This document shows, one piece after another, positions 37,058-47,298 of a stretch of DNA of 64,000 nt. Under the pieces are notes generated by a model. It did not search any database. It saw only the letters and a list, made by a program, of their open reading frames with translations, and was not told the DNA's origin. This DNA is from Azospirillum fermentarium. GTDB lineage: Bacteria; Pseudomonadota; Alphaproteobacteria; Azospirillales; Azospirillaceae. The stretch covers positions 1-64,000 of the forward strand of contig NZ_JAOQNH010000001.1 of NCBI RefSeq assembly GCF_025961205.1, written 5' to 3'. The position numbers and the translations under genes were made by a program. Each line of letters opens with the position of its first letter. Within the stretch, counting starts at the first letter, position 1.

Positions 37058-37385
37058 GACCGGACTCCGCCAAACGGCGCCCGACGGCTCCGGCCAGCCG
37101 CGGGGGTGTCCCGGGCTATAACATGCCTTGCAAGCATGGGCAAAACGCCTCAATGTCTGGTTAATGGCTGGCCGTTCCGCCCACGGGCGGAGCACCACCG
37201 GAAAGCATGAACGTCCGCCCCTTCCGGCTTATTCCAGAAAGCGGCGGGATGGCGCGCATTTTCATGGTTTTTGCGGTGCATCACGGCGAAAGGGCACGGC
37301 GGCGGCCTGCGGCGCTTGCGAATCGGGGGCCGATGGGGGCAGATAGGGGCAGCATCCCCGATCCCGTTCCGGCTTTTTCCCCATC
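37058..37385. other. Divergent intergenic region, 328 bases
   Basis: It separates the glycosyltransferase pair (-) from the EpmC-like gene (+). It should hold both promoters, but I see no clear -35/-10 pair or sigma-54 site. A small inverted repeat (CATGC at 37122-37126 with GCATG at 37134-37138 around CTTGCAA) lies about 65 bases from the GT2 start. Short frames here lack protein-like composition. Confidence 0.5.
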
Positions 37386-38036
37386 ATGATCCTGACCCCC
37401 ATCCCCGCCGACGTCCTGCCCGACGCCATCGCCTGCTTCGCCCGTCATCTGGACGCGGCGGGGGACACGGTGGCGCTGGCCGCGTTCCGCCGCATCGCCG
37501 CCACCTGGCCGGTGGACAACGGCGTGGACACCCCGGCCCAGCGCGCCGAGGGCGAGGAGTTGGCCCATGCCCACGGCATCGGCACCCTGCGGGAGGAACC
37601 GTCGTCGTCCTTCATGTGGGACGGCGCGGTGATCCGCACGGTGGTGGAGGCCACGGTGATCGTGCACGAGGTGGCCCATTGGCTGTGTGCCGCGCCCGAG
37701 CGCCGCCATCTGCTGGACTTCGGCCTCGGCCCCGGCCCGGAAACCACCCAGCGCAAGGAAGCCCGCGCCCACAAGCGCCTGAGCTTCGAGGACTGCATGA
37801 AGGAGGAGGCGCAGACCTCGCTCCTCGGCGTGCTGTGGGAGGCGGAACTGGGCCACCCCGCCATTCTGGCGTTCCTGGAACAGAACTGGATGGAAGCGTG
37901 GGAGCGGCCCGGCACCGCCGCCTATTTCACCGGCCATGTGAACGAGCTGCATGAACGCGGCCTGATCGACGCCGAGGGCCGCCCCACCACCGCCCGCGCC
38001 TGGGCCGACGCCCGGCGCCAAGGAGTTGCCGCATGA
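37386..38036 (+). CDS. EpmC-like HExxH protein (EF-P hydroxylase family)
   Basis: A 216-residue protein with the metal-binding motif HEVAHWLC at about residue 98, followed by RRHLLDFG and, after a spacer, LSFEDCMKEEAQTSLLG. This layout resembles EpmC (YfcM), the iron enzyme that hydroxylates the modified lysine of elongation factor P. The match is of motif order only and the rest diverges, so a different metal enzyme is possible. Its stop overlaps the ATG of the next acetyltransferase gene (ATGA), so the two are co-translated. Confidence 0.6.
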   Translation: MILTPIPADVLPDAIACFARHLDAAGDTVALAAFRRIAATWPVDNGVDTPAQRAEGEELAHAHGIGTLREEPSSSFMWDGAVIRTVVEATVIVHEVAHWLCAAPERRHLLDFGLGPGPETTQRKEARAHKRLSFEDCMKEEAQTSLLGVLWEAELGHPAILAFLEQNWMEAWERPGTAAYFTGHVNELHERGLIDAEGRPTTARAWADARRQGVAA

Positions 38037-38482
38037 ACACCGTCACCGTCGTCCCCCTGGCCCCGGAGCACGAGGCGGCGTGGCGCCGGCTCTACCACGG
38101 CTACCGCGGCTTTTATAAGAACCCGCAGGACGACGCGGTTCTGGACCGGCTGTGGGGCTGGCTGCTGGACCCGGCCCACCCCATGGAAGGGCTGGTGGCG
38201 GTGCGCGATGGCGTGCCGGTGGGTCTGGCCCATGTGTGCGCCACCCCCTCCCCCATCCGGGCGGCGGACATCGGCTTTCTCAACGACCTGTTCGTGGACC
38301 CGGACATCCGCGGCGGCCGTGTGGGCGAGGTGCTGTTGGCCGCCGTCGCCGATCTGGCCCGCGCCCGCGGCTGGCCGCTGGTGCGGTGGATCACCGCCGA
38401 CGACAACTACCGCGCCCGCACCCTGTACGACCGCGTGGCGGTCAAGGCGGGGTGGAACACCTATGAGATGAAGACGGTCTAG
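38033..38482 (+). CDS. GNAT family N-acetyltransferase
   Basis: A 149-residue acetyl-CoA-dependent acyltransferase fold. The core is GFLNDLFVDPDIRGGRVGEVLLAAVADLARARG, where R-G-G-R-V-G is the acetyl-CoA loop. It is followed by VRWITADDNYRARTLYDRV, with the usual C-terminal Asn-Tyr-Arg-Ala segment. The substrate is unknown. It overlaps the EpmC-like gene by four bases. Confidence 0.92.
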   Translation: MNTVTVVPLAPEHEAAWRRLYHGYRGFYKNPQDDAVLDRLWGWLLDPAHPMEGLVAVRDGVPVGLAHVCATPSPIRAADIGFLNDLFVDPDIRGGRVGEVLLAAVADLARARGWPLVRWITADDNYRARTLYDRVAVKAGWNTYEMKTV

Positions 38483-38502
38483 GTCTTCGCACGGGCCGGG
38501 GA

Positions 38503-39543
38503 ATGACGGAACAACCATCCCTCAGGGGCGGCGTGCCGGTTCCACATTCACGATTCGACACGCGCAGCACCCCCGCCGCGCTTGCCCACGACCGATGGCG
38601 CGCCCTGATCGGCGTTCTGTTCGATGCCCAGCCGGTCATGGAGGGGGAGCACGGCTTTTCCGTCCAGCTCGACGCCTGGCGGGTTGACGATGTGGGGCTG
38701 GCGCTCATGACCGCATCGCCCCACCGCTTCAGCCGGTCGCGGGCCAAGATTTCCCGCGACGGTATGGACGGGTATCTGCTGCAATTCTACACCGCGGGCG
38801 AAAGCCGGGACTGGGGCGGGGATTACGCGGCGGGGGCCGGCGATCTGTATGTGATCGACATGGCCCAGCCGGTATCAACCCTGACCACCCGCCATTCCCA
38901 CATCGACATCGTGGTGCCGCGGCGGCGGCTGGCGGAACAGCTTCGCACCCCGGACCAGTGCCATGAGCGGGTTCTGCCCGCCGGCCTGCCGCTCGTCACC
39001 CTGCTGCGCGACATGGCGCTGAGCTATCTGCGGCAACTGCCGTTCCTGTCGGCGGCCGATGCGTCCGCGGCCCTCACCCCCCTGATCGGGCTTGCCGCCG
39101 CCGCGATCAACGGCACCGCCGGGGACGATCACGCCACGGCGGTGAGGACCGGCCTCTTCGTACAGATCCGGCGCTTCATCGACAACCGGCTTCTCGACCC
39201 CGGCCTGTCGGTGGACCTCATCCTCGTCAGGTTCGGCCTGTCGCGGCGCAGCCTGTACCGGCTGTTCGAACCGGTGGGCGGCGTGGACGCCTATATCAAG
39301 AAACGCCGGCTGGCCATGGCGCAGCGCGCCCTGAAAGACCCTGCCAACAGTGCATTGTCGATCGCCGACATCGCAACCATGCACGGCTTCGCCAGCGCCG
39401 AGCATTTCACGCGGAGCTTCCGCGGCGCATTCGGCGTGACCCCGCGCGAAATGCGGTTCTACGCCCCCGCCGAATCGGGGGGCGGCACCGCCGACATCCC
39501 CGATGCCGCGTGGTCCCGCTGGATCGCCGAGATCGGGCGCTGA
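38503..39543 (+). CDS. AraC family transcriptional regulator
   Basis: A 346-residue regulator with an N-terminal ligand-binding region of the AraC_binding_2 type (GYLLQFYTAGESRDWGG, then GAGDLYVIDMAQPVSTLT) and two C-terminal helix-turn-helix units (LILVRFGLSRRSLYRLFE and IADIATMHGFASAEHFTRSF). The ligand is not evident. It lies 96 bases upstream of an acyltransferase-phosphatase pair that reads in the same direction and may be its target; this is context only. Confidence 0.92.
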   Translation: MTEQPSLRGGVPVPHSRFDTRSTPAALAHDRWRALIGVLFDAQPVMEGEHGFSVQLDAWRVDDVGLALMTASPHRFSRSRAKISRDGMDGYLLQFYTAGESRDWGGDYAAGAGDLYVIDMAQPVSTLTTRHSHIDIVVPRRRLAEQLRTPDQCHERVLPAGLPLVTLLRDMALSYLRQLPFLSAADASAALTPLIGLAAAAINGTAGDDHATAVRTGLFVQIRRFIDNRLLDPGLSVDLILVRFGLSRRSLYRLFEPVGGVDAYIKKRRLAMAQRALKDPANSALSIADIATMHGFASAEHFTRSFRGAFGVTPREMRFYAPAESGGGTADIPDAAWSRWIAEIGR

Positions 39544-39639
39544 CCGCACCGCCTTTCCCCGGGCTGGCATCACCGGTCAGCTTTCTGGCTCTGCCGGTCA
39601 GATCGGCAGCCGCCCGCCGGGACCTTGTTGAAACGGATC

Positions 39640-40533
39640 ATGAGATCGCTATCAGTCGGCGTCACCACCACCGACGACTCCGACATGCTGCATATCTCCG
39701 ACATTTGCGACAATAATAGCCCGGAAATCGCCAATCCTCTGTTCTGGTTCTATTGCCCGTTCGGCATCGTCGTTCTCGTCATCCGGTTGTTTATCATTGC
39801 CTCCTTCGTCTTCTTTTCCGTTGTGACACCACCGGAATGGCGGCGCGTGTCGTTCCCGGTCCTGCGGTGGCTTCTGGGGATCCGCGTCGGGCTGAACCGG
39901 ACGAAGCGTGCGATCGGGCAGGAGATCGGGCGCACGGTCGTCGCGGTCAACCACGTGTCCGTCATCGACTATTGGGTCACGCCCGAGATCGGGCATCCGG
40001 TCGTGGTGAGCGGCACGGCCCTACGGCGGGAAAACCGCCTCGATCCCATCATCTTCAAGACGATGGAGCTTGTTTCGGGCGTACGCTTCCTGCCGGCGCG
40101 CGACGCGCGGGGGATTGCGGCGTTGCTGGAGCGGTGGCGGCTGAAAAAGGAGGCGACCACCCTCTACGTCCCGGCGGAGATGACGATCAACAACGGCAGG
40201 GGACTGTTCCGGTTCAACCCGACGCTGCTGTCCCGCGGTTTCCCCGTCGTGCCCATGGCCTTGACCATCACCACGTGCCTGGGCCTCGTGCCGCACCCGT
40301 TGATGTCCGGGGGGCTGGCGACGATGCTGCGCCTGCTGATGCTGCCGCGGGTCCGCTTCGCGGTGGCTTATCTACCGGCACAGCACCGCGCGCCGGGGGA
40401 GGCCCCCCAGCACTTCGCCGACCGCATCCAACGCATGATCGCGGACCATCTGGGGATTCCCGCCACAGCCTTCACGGTCGAGGACAAGCGCCTCTACCGC
40501 AACGCCAAATCATCGGGAGCGCGTGTGTCATGA
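39640..40533 (+). CDS. 1-acyl-glycerol-3-phosphate acyltransferase family protein (PlsC-like)
   Basis: A 297-residue membrane-linked acyltransferase. After a hydrophobic N-terminal segment (PFGIVVLVIRLFIIASFVFF) come the catalytic NHVSVID (H-x4-D) and the later VPAEMTINNG, which corresponds to the Glu-Gly-Thr motif of PlsC. A TTG at 39625 and the ATG at 39640 are both possible starts; neither has a strong ribosome site. The first 60 codons are richer in A/T than the neighbours. It overlaps the HAD gene by four bases, so the two probably act in one lipid step. Confidence 0.82.
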   Translation: MRSLSVGVTTTDDSDMLHISDICDNNSPEIANPLFWFYCPFGIVVLVIRLFIIASFVFFSVVTPPEWRRVSFPVLRWLLGIRVGLNRTKRAIGQEIGRTVVAVNHVSVIDYWVTPEIGHPVVVSGTALRRENRLDPIIFKTMELVSGVRFLPARDARGIAALLERWRLKKEATTLYVPAEMTINNGRGLFRFNPTLLSRGFPVVPMALTITTCLGLVPHPLMSGGLATMLRLLMLPRVRFAVAYLPAQHRAPGEAPQHFADRIQRMIADHLGIPATAFTVEDKRLYRNAKSSGARVS

Positions 40534-41228
40534 GCCGGCCCACGATCATCTTTGACTACGACCTCACGCTGTCTCCGGGGGAAAGCCTGGCCGATGTGAT
40601 CGGTCTGGCCATCGACAGCCATCGGGACGGGGCGGAACTGCGCCGGCGTTTCGACGACCTGCAGGGGCGGTGGCAGGAGGGGCCACGCACCCCCGCCGAC
40701 CTTCTCACCGCCTTCCGGCTGGTCAGGGCGATCCGGCGGTCCCACATCGACGCCTATGTGGACACGCGCCGCCGGTTGCCGGACGATCTCGGCCATGTGT
40801 TCGACGAGCTTCGCCGCCGTGGTGTCCGCCTGCACATCGTCTCGTCGGCCTACCGGGACTGGCTCCTCCCCATCGGGCGCGCCTGGGGGTTTTCCGATCA
40901 CGAGATCCATGCCCGGTACCATCTCGGGTGGTTCGGCGGGGCGGCCCATCCCCTCACCGTGGGCCACCTCCTGCGGTCCGCGTCGAAAGGCCGGATCATC
41001 GAGACCCTGCTGCGCGATGGCGCGGCGGGGCGCCCGCTGATCGTCGTCGGCGATTCCGCCGAGGATCTCCGCGCGGCCCGGCATGTGGCCGCCGACGGCT
41101 TTGTGGCCGCCGGCTATTACGCGGCCAGCCCGGTCGATCCCCCGGCTCTGCCGGGCGTTGCCGTCCAACGGGTGGGCTGCCGGGACGCTCTCCCCGCCAC
41201 CCTTCTGGCGGCTGTGGCCCGCCCGTGA
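40530..41228 (+). CDS. HAD family phosphatase
   Basis: A 232-residue haloacid-dehalogenase fold protein: motif I FDYDLTLSPG (D-x-D), motif II HIVSSAYRDW, and motif III-IV KGRIIETLLRDG with VVGDSAEDLRAARHVAADG. HAD-IB enzymes are fused to PlsC-type acyltransferases in some bacteria. Here a PlsC-like gene overlaps it by four bases, so a phosphatidate- or lysophosphatidate-related substrate is plausible. The substrate itself is inference. Confidence 0.85.
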   Translation: MSRPTIIFDYDLTLSPGESLADVIGLAIDSHRDGAELRRRFDDLQGRWQEGPRTPADLLTAFRLVRAIRRSHIDAYVDTRRRLPDDLGHVFDELRRRGVRLHIVSSAYRDWLLPIGRAWGFSDHEIHARYHLGWFGGAAHPLTVGHLLRSASKGRIIETLLRDGAAGRPLIVVGDSAEDLRAARHVAADGFVAAGYYAASPVDPPALPGVAVQRVGCRDALPATLLAAVARP

Positions 41229-41234
41229 CCGCCG

Positions 41235-42299
41235 TCAGCGCCAGAACACCTCTTCCCCGATCTCCTTCAAACTCCCGCACCCGGTCAGCACCATGGCGAT
41301 GTCCAGTTCGGTGCGCAGGATCTTCAGCAGGTGGGCCACCCCCACCGGCCCGGCCACCGCCAGGGCATAGAGGTAGGGCCGCCCCACCATCACCGCGGCC
41401 GCACCCAGCGCCAGCGCCTTCAGCACGTCGGTGCCGCGGCGGATGCCGCCGTCCAGCAGCAGGGGCACACGGCCCGCCACCCGTGCCGCCACCGCCGGCA
41501 GCGCCTCGACGGTGGCGGGAACGCCGTCCAGCACGCGGCCCCCGTGGTTGGAGACCACGATGCCGTCAACCCCGTGGGCCAGCGCCCGCTCGGCATCGTC
41601 GGCGTGCATCACCCCCTTTACCAGCACCGGCAGGCGGGTGATGGTCTTCAGCCACGCAATGTCCTCCCACCGCGCGGCCACGGCCAGCAGGTGGCGCAGG
41701 GCCGCGCGCTCGTCGTCGAAGGCGGGGGCCGGCGGCTCGCCGCGCAGGTTCACCGCCTCCACCCCCGGCGGGAGACGGAACCCCGCCCGCTGCTCGCGCG
41801 GGCGCAGGGACACCGGCGCGTCCACCGTCACCACCAGCGCGCCGTAACCGGCAGCCTCCGCCCGCCGCACCAGATGGGCGGTGAAGCCGCGGTCGGCGTG
41901 GATATAGAGCTGGAACCACAGCGGGGCGGCGGCGTGGGCGGCGATCTCCTCCAGCGTACGGCCCGCCTGGGTGCTGATGACGGCAGCGGCCCCCAGCGCC
42001 CCGGCGCCGAGCACCGTCGCCACCTCCCCCTCGGGATGCACCAGCGTGTGGAGGGCGGCGGGGGCCAGCAGGATGGGGTGGGCCAGGGTGTGGCCGAACA
42101 GGGTGACGCGGGTGTCCACGTCGCGCACAGCGGGCAGCGCGCGGTTGATGAGCACCCGGTCGTCGAAGGCCGCGGCGTTGCGGCGCAGGGTCCGTTCGTC
42201 CCCAGCGCCGCCGGCGATGTAGGCCCACGCATTCTCCCCCATCCGGTCCCGCGCCGGGGCCTCGTAATCGGATGCGGTGGCGATGCCGGCGGGGATCAT
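41235..42299 (-). CDS. FMN-dependent alpha-hydroxy-acid oxidase/dehydrogenase
   Basis: A 354-residue flavoenzyme of the glycolate oxidase/lactate dehydrogenase/mandelate dehydrogenase family. Diagnostic parts are LINRALPAVRDVDTRVTLFG, VISTQAGRTLEEIA, the active-site VSNHGGRVLDGVPATVEALP with the catalytic His, and LLLDGGIRRGTDVLKALALGA for FMN phosphate. The substrate (lactate, glycolate or a similar acid) cannot be fixed. It converges with the HAD gene with only six bases between the stops, and lies downstream of the DUF2339 gene. Confidence 0.92.
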   Translation of the reverse strand: MIPAGIATASDYEAPARDRMGENAWAYIAGGAGDERTLRRNAAAFDDRVLINRALPAVRDVDTRVTLFGHTLAHPILLAPAALHTLVHPEGEVATVLGAGALGAAAVISTQAGRTLEEIAAHAAAPLWFQLYIHADRGFTAHLVRRAEAAGYGALVVTVDAPVSLRPREQRAGFRLPPGVEAVNLRGEPPAPAFDDERAALRHLLAVAARWEDIAWLKTITRLPVLVKGVMHADDAERALAHGVDGIVVSNHGGRVLDGVPATVEALPAVAARVAGRVPLLLDGGIRRGTDVLKALALGAAAVMVGRPYLYALAVAGPVGVAHLLKILRTELDIAMVLTGCGSLKEIGEEVFWR

Positions 42300-42340
42300 G
42301 GACGGGCCTCAGAATATGCGAGTGATTATCACACGCGAGG

Positions 42341-44998
42341 TTATCCGCTTTGCGCCCGCCGCACCAGCACGAAGCGCTGGTAGACGAAGCCGATCAGCAA
42401 CAGCACGGCCCCCAGCCCGATGAAGGACACCGCCCGCCACAGGCCGGTCAGCGCCGACAGGTCGATCAGGAAGACCTTGGCCACCGTCAGCAGCACCACC
42501 ACCAGCGAGGCGTAGCGGAACGCCAGCACGTCCCGCCACAGCCCCAGCGCCAGCAGCACCCCGCCGAAGCCCAGCCACGCAACGGAGTAGGCGTAGAGTT
42601 CGCCGTCGGTCACCCCCAGCCATTCGGCGATGACGGGGCCGTGGACCGCGTGGCGCACCTCCAGCGTCAGCCACACCCAGGCCAGCGCCAGAGCGGCCAC
42701 CCCGGCGGCCATGGACAGCCGCGCCATGCCACGGCGCCCCGACACCGCGGCAAAGCCCGCCGCCAGCCCCGCCGGCAGGGCGTAGAGCAGGAACAGCAGG
42801 TTGACGAGGACGGTCTGACCCACCGCATCGCCGGTGAACAGCGGGTTGCCGGCCAGCAGATGGCCGATCACCACCTGCGCCGCCCCTACCCCGGCCAGGA
42901 TGCGCCAGCCCCACTGCACCACCGGATTCGCCACCCGTCCCGCCCGCACGAACAGGAACAGCCCCAGACCCAGCCACCACAGGCTGTTCAGCCCCTGCTC
43001 CAGCAGGCCGTAATCCAGGCGGTCCAGCGGCCCGTCGCCGGCCCACAGGCGGATCTGGAAGCTGACCAGCAGCACCAGGAACGACAGCGCCCCCCCCTCC
43101 AGCGTGGTGCGCAACAGCGGGGTCAGCCGCTCCCCGAACAGGTGGCGGGCGGTCAGGAAGGCGGCGATGGACAGGCCGTAGCCGTACCAGAACCACCCGC
43201 CTTCCGGCAGCGGGTACCACAGGACGAAGGGATTGCCCGACAGCCGCACGATGGCCGCCGCCGCCAGGGCCAGGGCCACCGCCCGCAGGCTGGCATAGGG
43301 GAGGAAACGGTGGACATAGGCGGTGGCGGTGACCGTCCAGGCCAGCGCCACCGTCAGCCACGCATCGCGCAGGATGAACGCCGCCCCCAGCGCCAGACCG
43401 GCCAGGGCGGCGGTGGCGTGCCCGGCCAGCACCTGCCCCCACTGGGGATCGTCGCGGTGACGGGCGGCGTAGAGCGCCAGCCCGGTGTGCAGGGCGGCCA
43501 GCGCCGCGGCCAGCAGCGCCCAGTCGGGGTCCGGCTGGCCCGAGGTGGCGAGCGCGTAGGCGTGGGCCAGCAGCAGCAGCGACCCGCCCGACCCCACCAA
43601 GGTGAAATAGGGCGCGCGCCGGGTGCCGTGGGCGGCGGTGAATCCGGCCAGCGCCAGCCCCGCCGCCGCCAGGATGCCATAGATCCACACCAGCCCCGGT
43701 TCGCGCAGCGGATACCCCTCCAGCACCCAGCCGGCCAGGACCAGCAGCGGGATGGCGGCCACGGCGGCACCGGACGACCGCTCGCCCCGGCGGTCGTCGG
43801 CGAACAGGGTCACCGTCCCCCCCGCCGCCAGCACGGCCAGCAGCGTCACCGACCCCACGTCGGCCAGAACGAAGCCGGCGCCGGCCAGCGTCAGCACGGA
43901 CAGCGCGATGCCGGGACCGTCGATGGCCCCCGAAACCCCGGTTCCCGCCGGGGAACGGCGGCGCAGCGCCGCCAGCAGGGCCGCGGCCAGGATGACGAAC
44001 AGCCCCGCCGCCCACGGCGCCCCGCCCCCGCTGCGCAGGACGATGTGGGCGCCCACATAAAACATGCCCCCGGCGTGGACCAGCAGCACCGCCCAGCCCC
44101 AGCCGCGCCAGCGGGCGGTCAGCGCCGTCACCACCGTCACCGCGGCGAGGTAGGAGAACAGGCCGATGCCGGTGGCATCCTCGCCCCCGATCAGGGCCGG
44201 CACCGCCAGCGCGCCCACCATGCCCAGGGCCGCCACCGGCGCCCCGTGCAGGATGCCCATGCCCACGGCCACCAGCGACACCAGCGCCAGCCCGCCGAAC
44301 CCCACCAGCGGCCCGATCAGCCCATAAAGGCCATAGGCGGCGAAAATGGCGGCATAGGCGGCCAGAAGCCCCGCCCCGGTGGCGCTGGGCGCCAACTGGT
44401 CCGGCCCCAGCCGCCCGGCCCCGCGGGCCGGGGGATGACGGCGCAGCCGTTCGCCCACCCCGATCAGGGCGGCGGCCAGCAGCAGCCCCAGCAGCACCCG
44501 CGGCCCCGGCCCCAGCAGCCCCGATTCGATGGACACCTGCACCAGGAACGCCCCGCCCAGCGCCAGCGCCACCCCGCCGATCCACACCAGCCACCGCCCG
44601 GTCAGCCGGCTTTCCAGATCGGGCCGGGGCGGAGGAGGAGGGGGCGGCGGCGGACTGGCCTCTTCCCGCGCCAGCGCCGGATCGGGGCCGGATTCGGGGG
44701 CGGGAGGGGATTCGGCGGCGAGATCAGGGGTGGGCCGGGCGGCGGCTTCGGGGGCCGTTTCCCGGCGCTCCTCCTCCAGAACCTGCGCCAAGTCCGGCGG
44801 CGGCATCATCCATGGCGGCGGAACGGCGGATGTCTGGGCAGCCGCGGGCGGCTGCACCCCCAGCCCGGCCTTGTGCAGTTGCTGCTCCAGGAACTCCACC
44901 CGTGCGCGCAGGCCGTTCACCTTGAAGAAGGCCGCGAGTCCGAAGAACGGCAGCAGGGCGTAGCCCAGCGCCAACACGATCCAGATCCCCTCGTCCAC
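42341..44998 (-). CDS. DUF2339 multi-pass membrane protein
   Basis: An 885-residue protein with an N-terminal membrane anchor ([20 protein letters not shown]), a coiled-coil segment, a Pro-rich linker with a nine-Pro run, and then about 20 or more hydrophobic helices. This is the DUF2339 layout. The function is unknown; a role in envelope or polymer handling has been guessed for the family but is not shown here. The start is GTG 44998, behind GGGGGAGG; the open frame upstream is not protein-like. It diverges from trpB. Confidence 0.88.
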   Translation of the reverse strand: MDEGIWIVLALGYALLPFFGLAAFFKVNGLRARVEFLEQQLHKAGLGVQPPAAAQTSAVPPPWMMPPPDLAQVLEEERRETAPEAAARPTPDLAAESPPAPESGPDPALAREEASPPPPPPPPPRPDLESRLTGRWLVWIGGVALALGGAFLVQVSIESGLLGPGPRVLLGLLLAAALIGVGERLRRHPPARGAGRLGPDQLAPSATGAGLLAAYAAIFAAYGLYGLIGPLVGFGGLALVSLVAVGMGILHGAPVAALGMVGALAVPALIGGEDATGIGLFSYLAAVTVVTALTARWRGWGWAVLLVHAGGMFYVGAHIVLRSGGGAPWAAGLFVILAAALLAALRRRSPAGTGVSGAIDGPGIALSVLTLAGAGFVLADVGSVTLLAVLAAGGTVTLFADDRRGERSSGAAVAAIPLLVLAGWVLEGYPLREPGLVWIYGILAAAGLALAGFTAAHGTRRAPYFTLVGSGGSLLLLAHAYALATSGQPDPDWALLAAALAALHTGLALYAARHRDDPQWGQVLAGHATAALAGLALGAAFILRDAWLTVALAWTVTATAYVHRFLPYASLRAVALALAAAAIVRLSGNPFVLWYPLPEGGWFWYGYGLSIAAFLTARHLFGERLTPLLRTTLEGGALSFLVLLVSFQIRLWAGDGPLDRLDYGLLEQGLNSLWWLGLGLFLFVRAGRVANPVVQWGWRILAGVGAAQVVIGHLLAGNPLFTGDAVGQTVLVNLLFLLYALPAGLAAGFAAVSGRRGMARLSMAAGVAALALAWVWLTLEVRHAVHGPVIAEWLGVTDGELYAYSVAWLGFGGVLLALGLWRDVLAFRYASLVVVLLTVAKVFLIDLSALTGLWRAVSFIGLGAVLLLIGFVYQRFVLVRRAQSG

Positions 44999-45247
44999 CT
45001 TCGGGCCTCCCCCGCCAGCTTCGACCCTATCGACTATAACGGAGCAATAATGTCTGGCGATGGGCGTGAGGGGGTAATCTGGCCGCGCCCTTCCCGTATT
45101 GGGCACGAGGACGATGGAATGCACCCGGCATCCCCATTGGCTCGTATGTGCGCACGGGTCTTCAAATGCGCCGCCATCACCATTATGGTGCTTTCCAGAA
45201 CGGGCGGACGTGCCCGGCCCCAGCCCATCGAAGGTCCGATTTCCGCG

Positions 45248-46459
45248 ATGTCCAGACCCAACAGCTTCCGCACCGGCCCCGACGAGAACGGCCATTTCGG
45301 CATCTACGGCGGCCGCTTCGTCGCCGAGACCCTGATGCCCCTGATCCTCGAGGTGGAAAAGGCGTACAACGCCACCAAGGACGACGCGGGCTTTCAGGCC
45401 GAATTCCGCGAACGGCTGGTCAATTACGTCGGGCGCCCCAACCCGCTCTATTACGCCGAACAGCTCACCAAGAAGCTGGGCGGGGCCAAGATCTACTTCA
45501 AGCGGGAAGAGCTGAACCACACCGGCGCCCACAAGATCAACAACTGCATCGGCCAGATCCTGGTGGCCCGGCGCATGGGCAAGCGGCGCATCATCGCCGA
45601 AACCGGGGCCGGGCAGCACGGGGTGGCCACCGCCACCGTCTGCGCCCTCTACGGCATGCCCTGCACCATCTACATGGGCGAGGTGGACATCGCCCGCCAG
45701 CAGCCCAACGTGTTCCGCATGCGCCTCTTGGGGGCGGAGGTGCGCTCCGTCACCTCCGGCTCCAAGACGCTGAAGGACGCGATGAACGAGGCGCTCAGGG
45801 ATTGGGTGTCCAACGTGGACGACACCTATTATCTGATCGGCACCGCCGCCGGGCCGCACCCCTACCCCACCATGGTGCGTGATTTCCAGTCGGTGATCGG
45901 CACCGAGATCCGCGAGCAGATGCAGGCGGCGGAAGGCCGGCTGCCGGATTCGCTGGTGGCCTGCGTCGGCGGCGGGTCCAACGCCATCGGCACCTTCCAC
46001 CCCTTCCTCGACGATCCCTCGGTGGCGCTGATCGGGGTGGAAGCGTCCGGCCACGGCATGGAGACGGGCAAGCACGCGGCGTCCCTGACCGGCGGGCGCC
46101 CCGGCGTGCTGCACGGCAACCGCACCTATCTGCTCCAGGACGAGGACGGGCAGATCGCCGAGGCCCATTCCATCTCCGCCGGTCTCGATTACCCCGGCAT
46201 CGGGCCGGAGCATTCGTGGCTGCACGACCAGAAGCGGGTCGAGTACGTCTCCATCACCGACACGGAGGCGCTGGACGCCTTCCAGACCTGCGCCAGGGTG
46301 GAGGGGATCATCCCCGCGCTGGAATCGTCCCACGCGCTGGCCGAGATCATCAAGCGCGCCCCCGCCCTGCCCGCCGACCACCTGATGGTGCTGTGCCTGT
46401 CGGGCCGCGGGGACAAGGACATCTTCACCGTCGCCGAACACCTGGGAGTCACGCTGTGA
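45248..46459 (+). CDS. trpB: Tryptophan synthase beta subunit
   Basis: Makes tryptophan from indole and serine using PLP. The 403-residue protein has the PLP Lys in [27 protein letters not shown], the phosphate loop [12 protein letters not shown], and [12 protein letters not shown] near the end. The start chosen, ATG 45248, matches the family N terminus ([20 protein letters not shown]); the frame runs much further upstream without similarity. trpF, often just upstream in alphaproteobacteria, is absent. The 249-base gap to the DUF2339 gene should hold the promoter. Confidence 0.98.
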   Translation: MSRPNSFRTGPDENGHFGIYGGRFVAETLMPLILEVEKAYNATKDDAGFQAEFRERLVNYVGRPNPLYYAEQLTKKLGGAKIYFKREELNHTGAHKINNCIGQILVARRMGKRRIIAETGAGQHGVATATVCALYGMPCTIYMGEVDIARQQPNVFRMRLLGAEVRSVTSGSKTLKDAMNEALRDWVSNVDDTYYLIGTAAGPHPYPTMVRDFQSVIGTEIREQMQAAEGRLPDSLVACVGGGSNAIGTFHPFLDDPSVALIGVEASGHGMETGKHAASLTGGRPGVLHGNRTYLLQDEDGQIAEAHSISAGLDYPGIGPEHSWLHDQKRVEYVSITDTEALDAFQTCARVEGIIPALESSHALAEIIKRAPALPADHLMVLCLSGRGDKDIFTVAEHLGVTL

Positions 46460-47298
46460 GCGCCGTTTCCACCGAGGGCCGCATCGCCCGCCGCTTCGCA
46501 GCCCTGAAGGCCCAGGGCCGGGCGGGTCTGGTCACCTTCATCACCGCCGGCGACCCGGACCACGAGACGTCAGCCGCCCTGCTGGCCGGGCTGGCGGACT
46601 CAGGGGCCGACCTGATCGAACTGGGCATGCCCTTCACCGATCCCATGGCCGACGGCCCGGCGATCCAGGTGTCCAGCCTGCGCGCGCTGGCCAACGGCGC
46701 GCGCATGACCCGGACGCTGGATCTGGTCCGCGGCTTCCGCGCCAAGGACGCCGACACGCCGGTGATCCTGATGGGCTATTACAACCCCATCTACGCCTAT
46801 GGCGTGGACCGTTTCCTGGCCGACGCCCGGGAAGCCGGTGTCGATGGCCTGATCGTCGTCGATCTGCCGCCGGAAGAGGATGGCGAGCTGTGCCTGCCGG
46901 CGCTGGACGCCGGGGTGTCGTTCGTGCGGCTGGCCACCCCCACCACCGACGACGCGCGGCTGCCGGCGGTGCTCGCCAACACCTCGGGCTTCGTCTATTA
47001 CGTGTCCATCGCCGGGATCACCGGCACGGCGTCCGCCGACAATTCCCGCGTGGCCGAGGCGGTGGCGCGGCTGAAGCGGCACACCGACCTGCCGGTCGCC
47101 GTCGGCTTCGGCATCAAGACCCCGGCCCAGGCGGCGGAGGTGGCCCGCGTGGCCGATGCCGCCGTGGTGGGATCGGCCATCGTCAGCCGCATCACCGACA
47201 ACCTGAACGCCGACGGTACGCCCCGCCCCGGACTGACGGGCGACGTGCTGGGTTTCGTGCGCGAACTGGCCGCCGGCGTGCGGGGCGCGCGCGGGTGA
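46456..47298 (+). CDS. trpA: Tryptophan synthase alpha subunit
   Basis: Cleaves indole-3-glycerol phosphate and channels indole to TrpB. The 280-residue TIM barrel has the catalytic Glu in [20 protein letters not shown], the loop-2 Asp, and [16 protein letters not shown] and [11 protein letters not shown] for phosphate binding. It starts with GTG overlapping the trpB stop and its own stop overlaps the next GTG. Confidence 0.98.
   Translation: MSAVSTEGRIARRFAALKAQGRAGLVTFITAGDPDHETSAALLAGLADSGADLIELGMPFTDPMADGPAIQVSSLRALANGARMTRTLDLVRGFRAKDADTPVILMGYYNPIYAYGVDRFLADAREAGVDGLIVVDLPPEEDGELCLPALDAGVSFVRLATPTTDDARLPAVLANTSGFVYYVSIAGITGTASADNSRVAEAVARLKRHTDLPVAVGFGIKTPAQAAEVARVADAAVVGSAIVSRITDNLNADGTPRPGLTGDVLGFVRELAAGVRGARG

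Noticed and set aside
37207..37389. Possible 60-residue peptide upstream of the EpmC-like gene
   Set aside because: No ribosome site, Arg/Pro-rich random-like composition, and it would run into the start of the EpmC-like gene.
45050..45247. N-terminal extension of trpB from ATG 45050
   Set aside because: The extra 66 residues have no counterpart in TrpB, whose N terminus fits ATG 45248.
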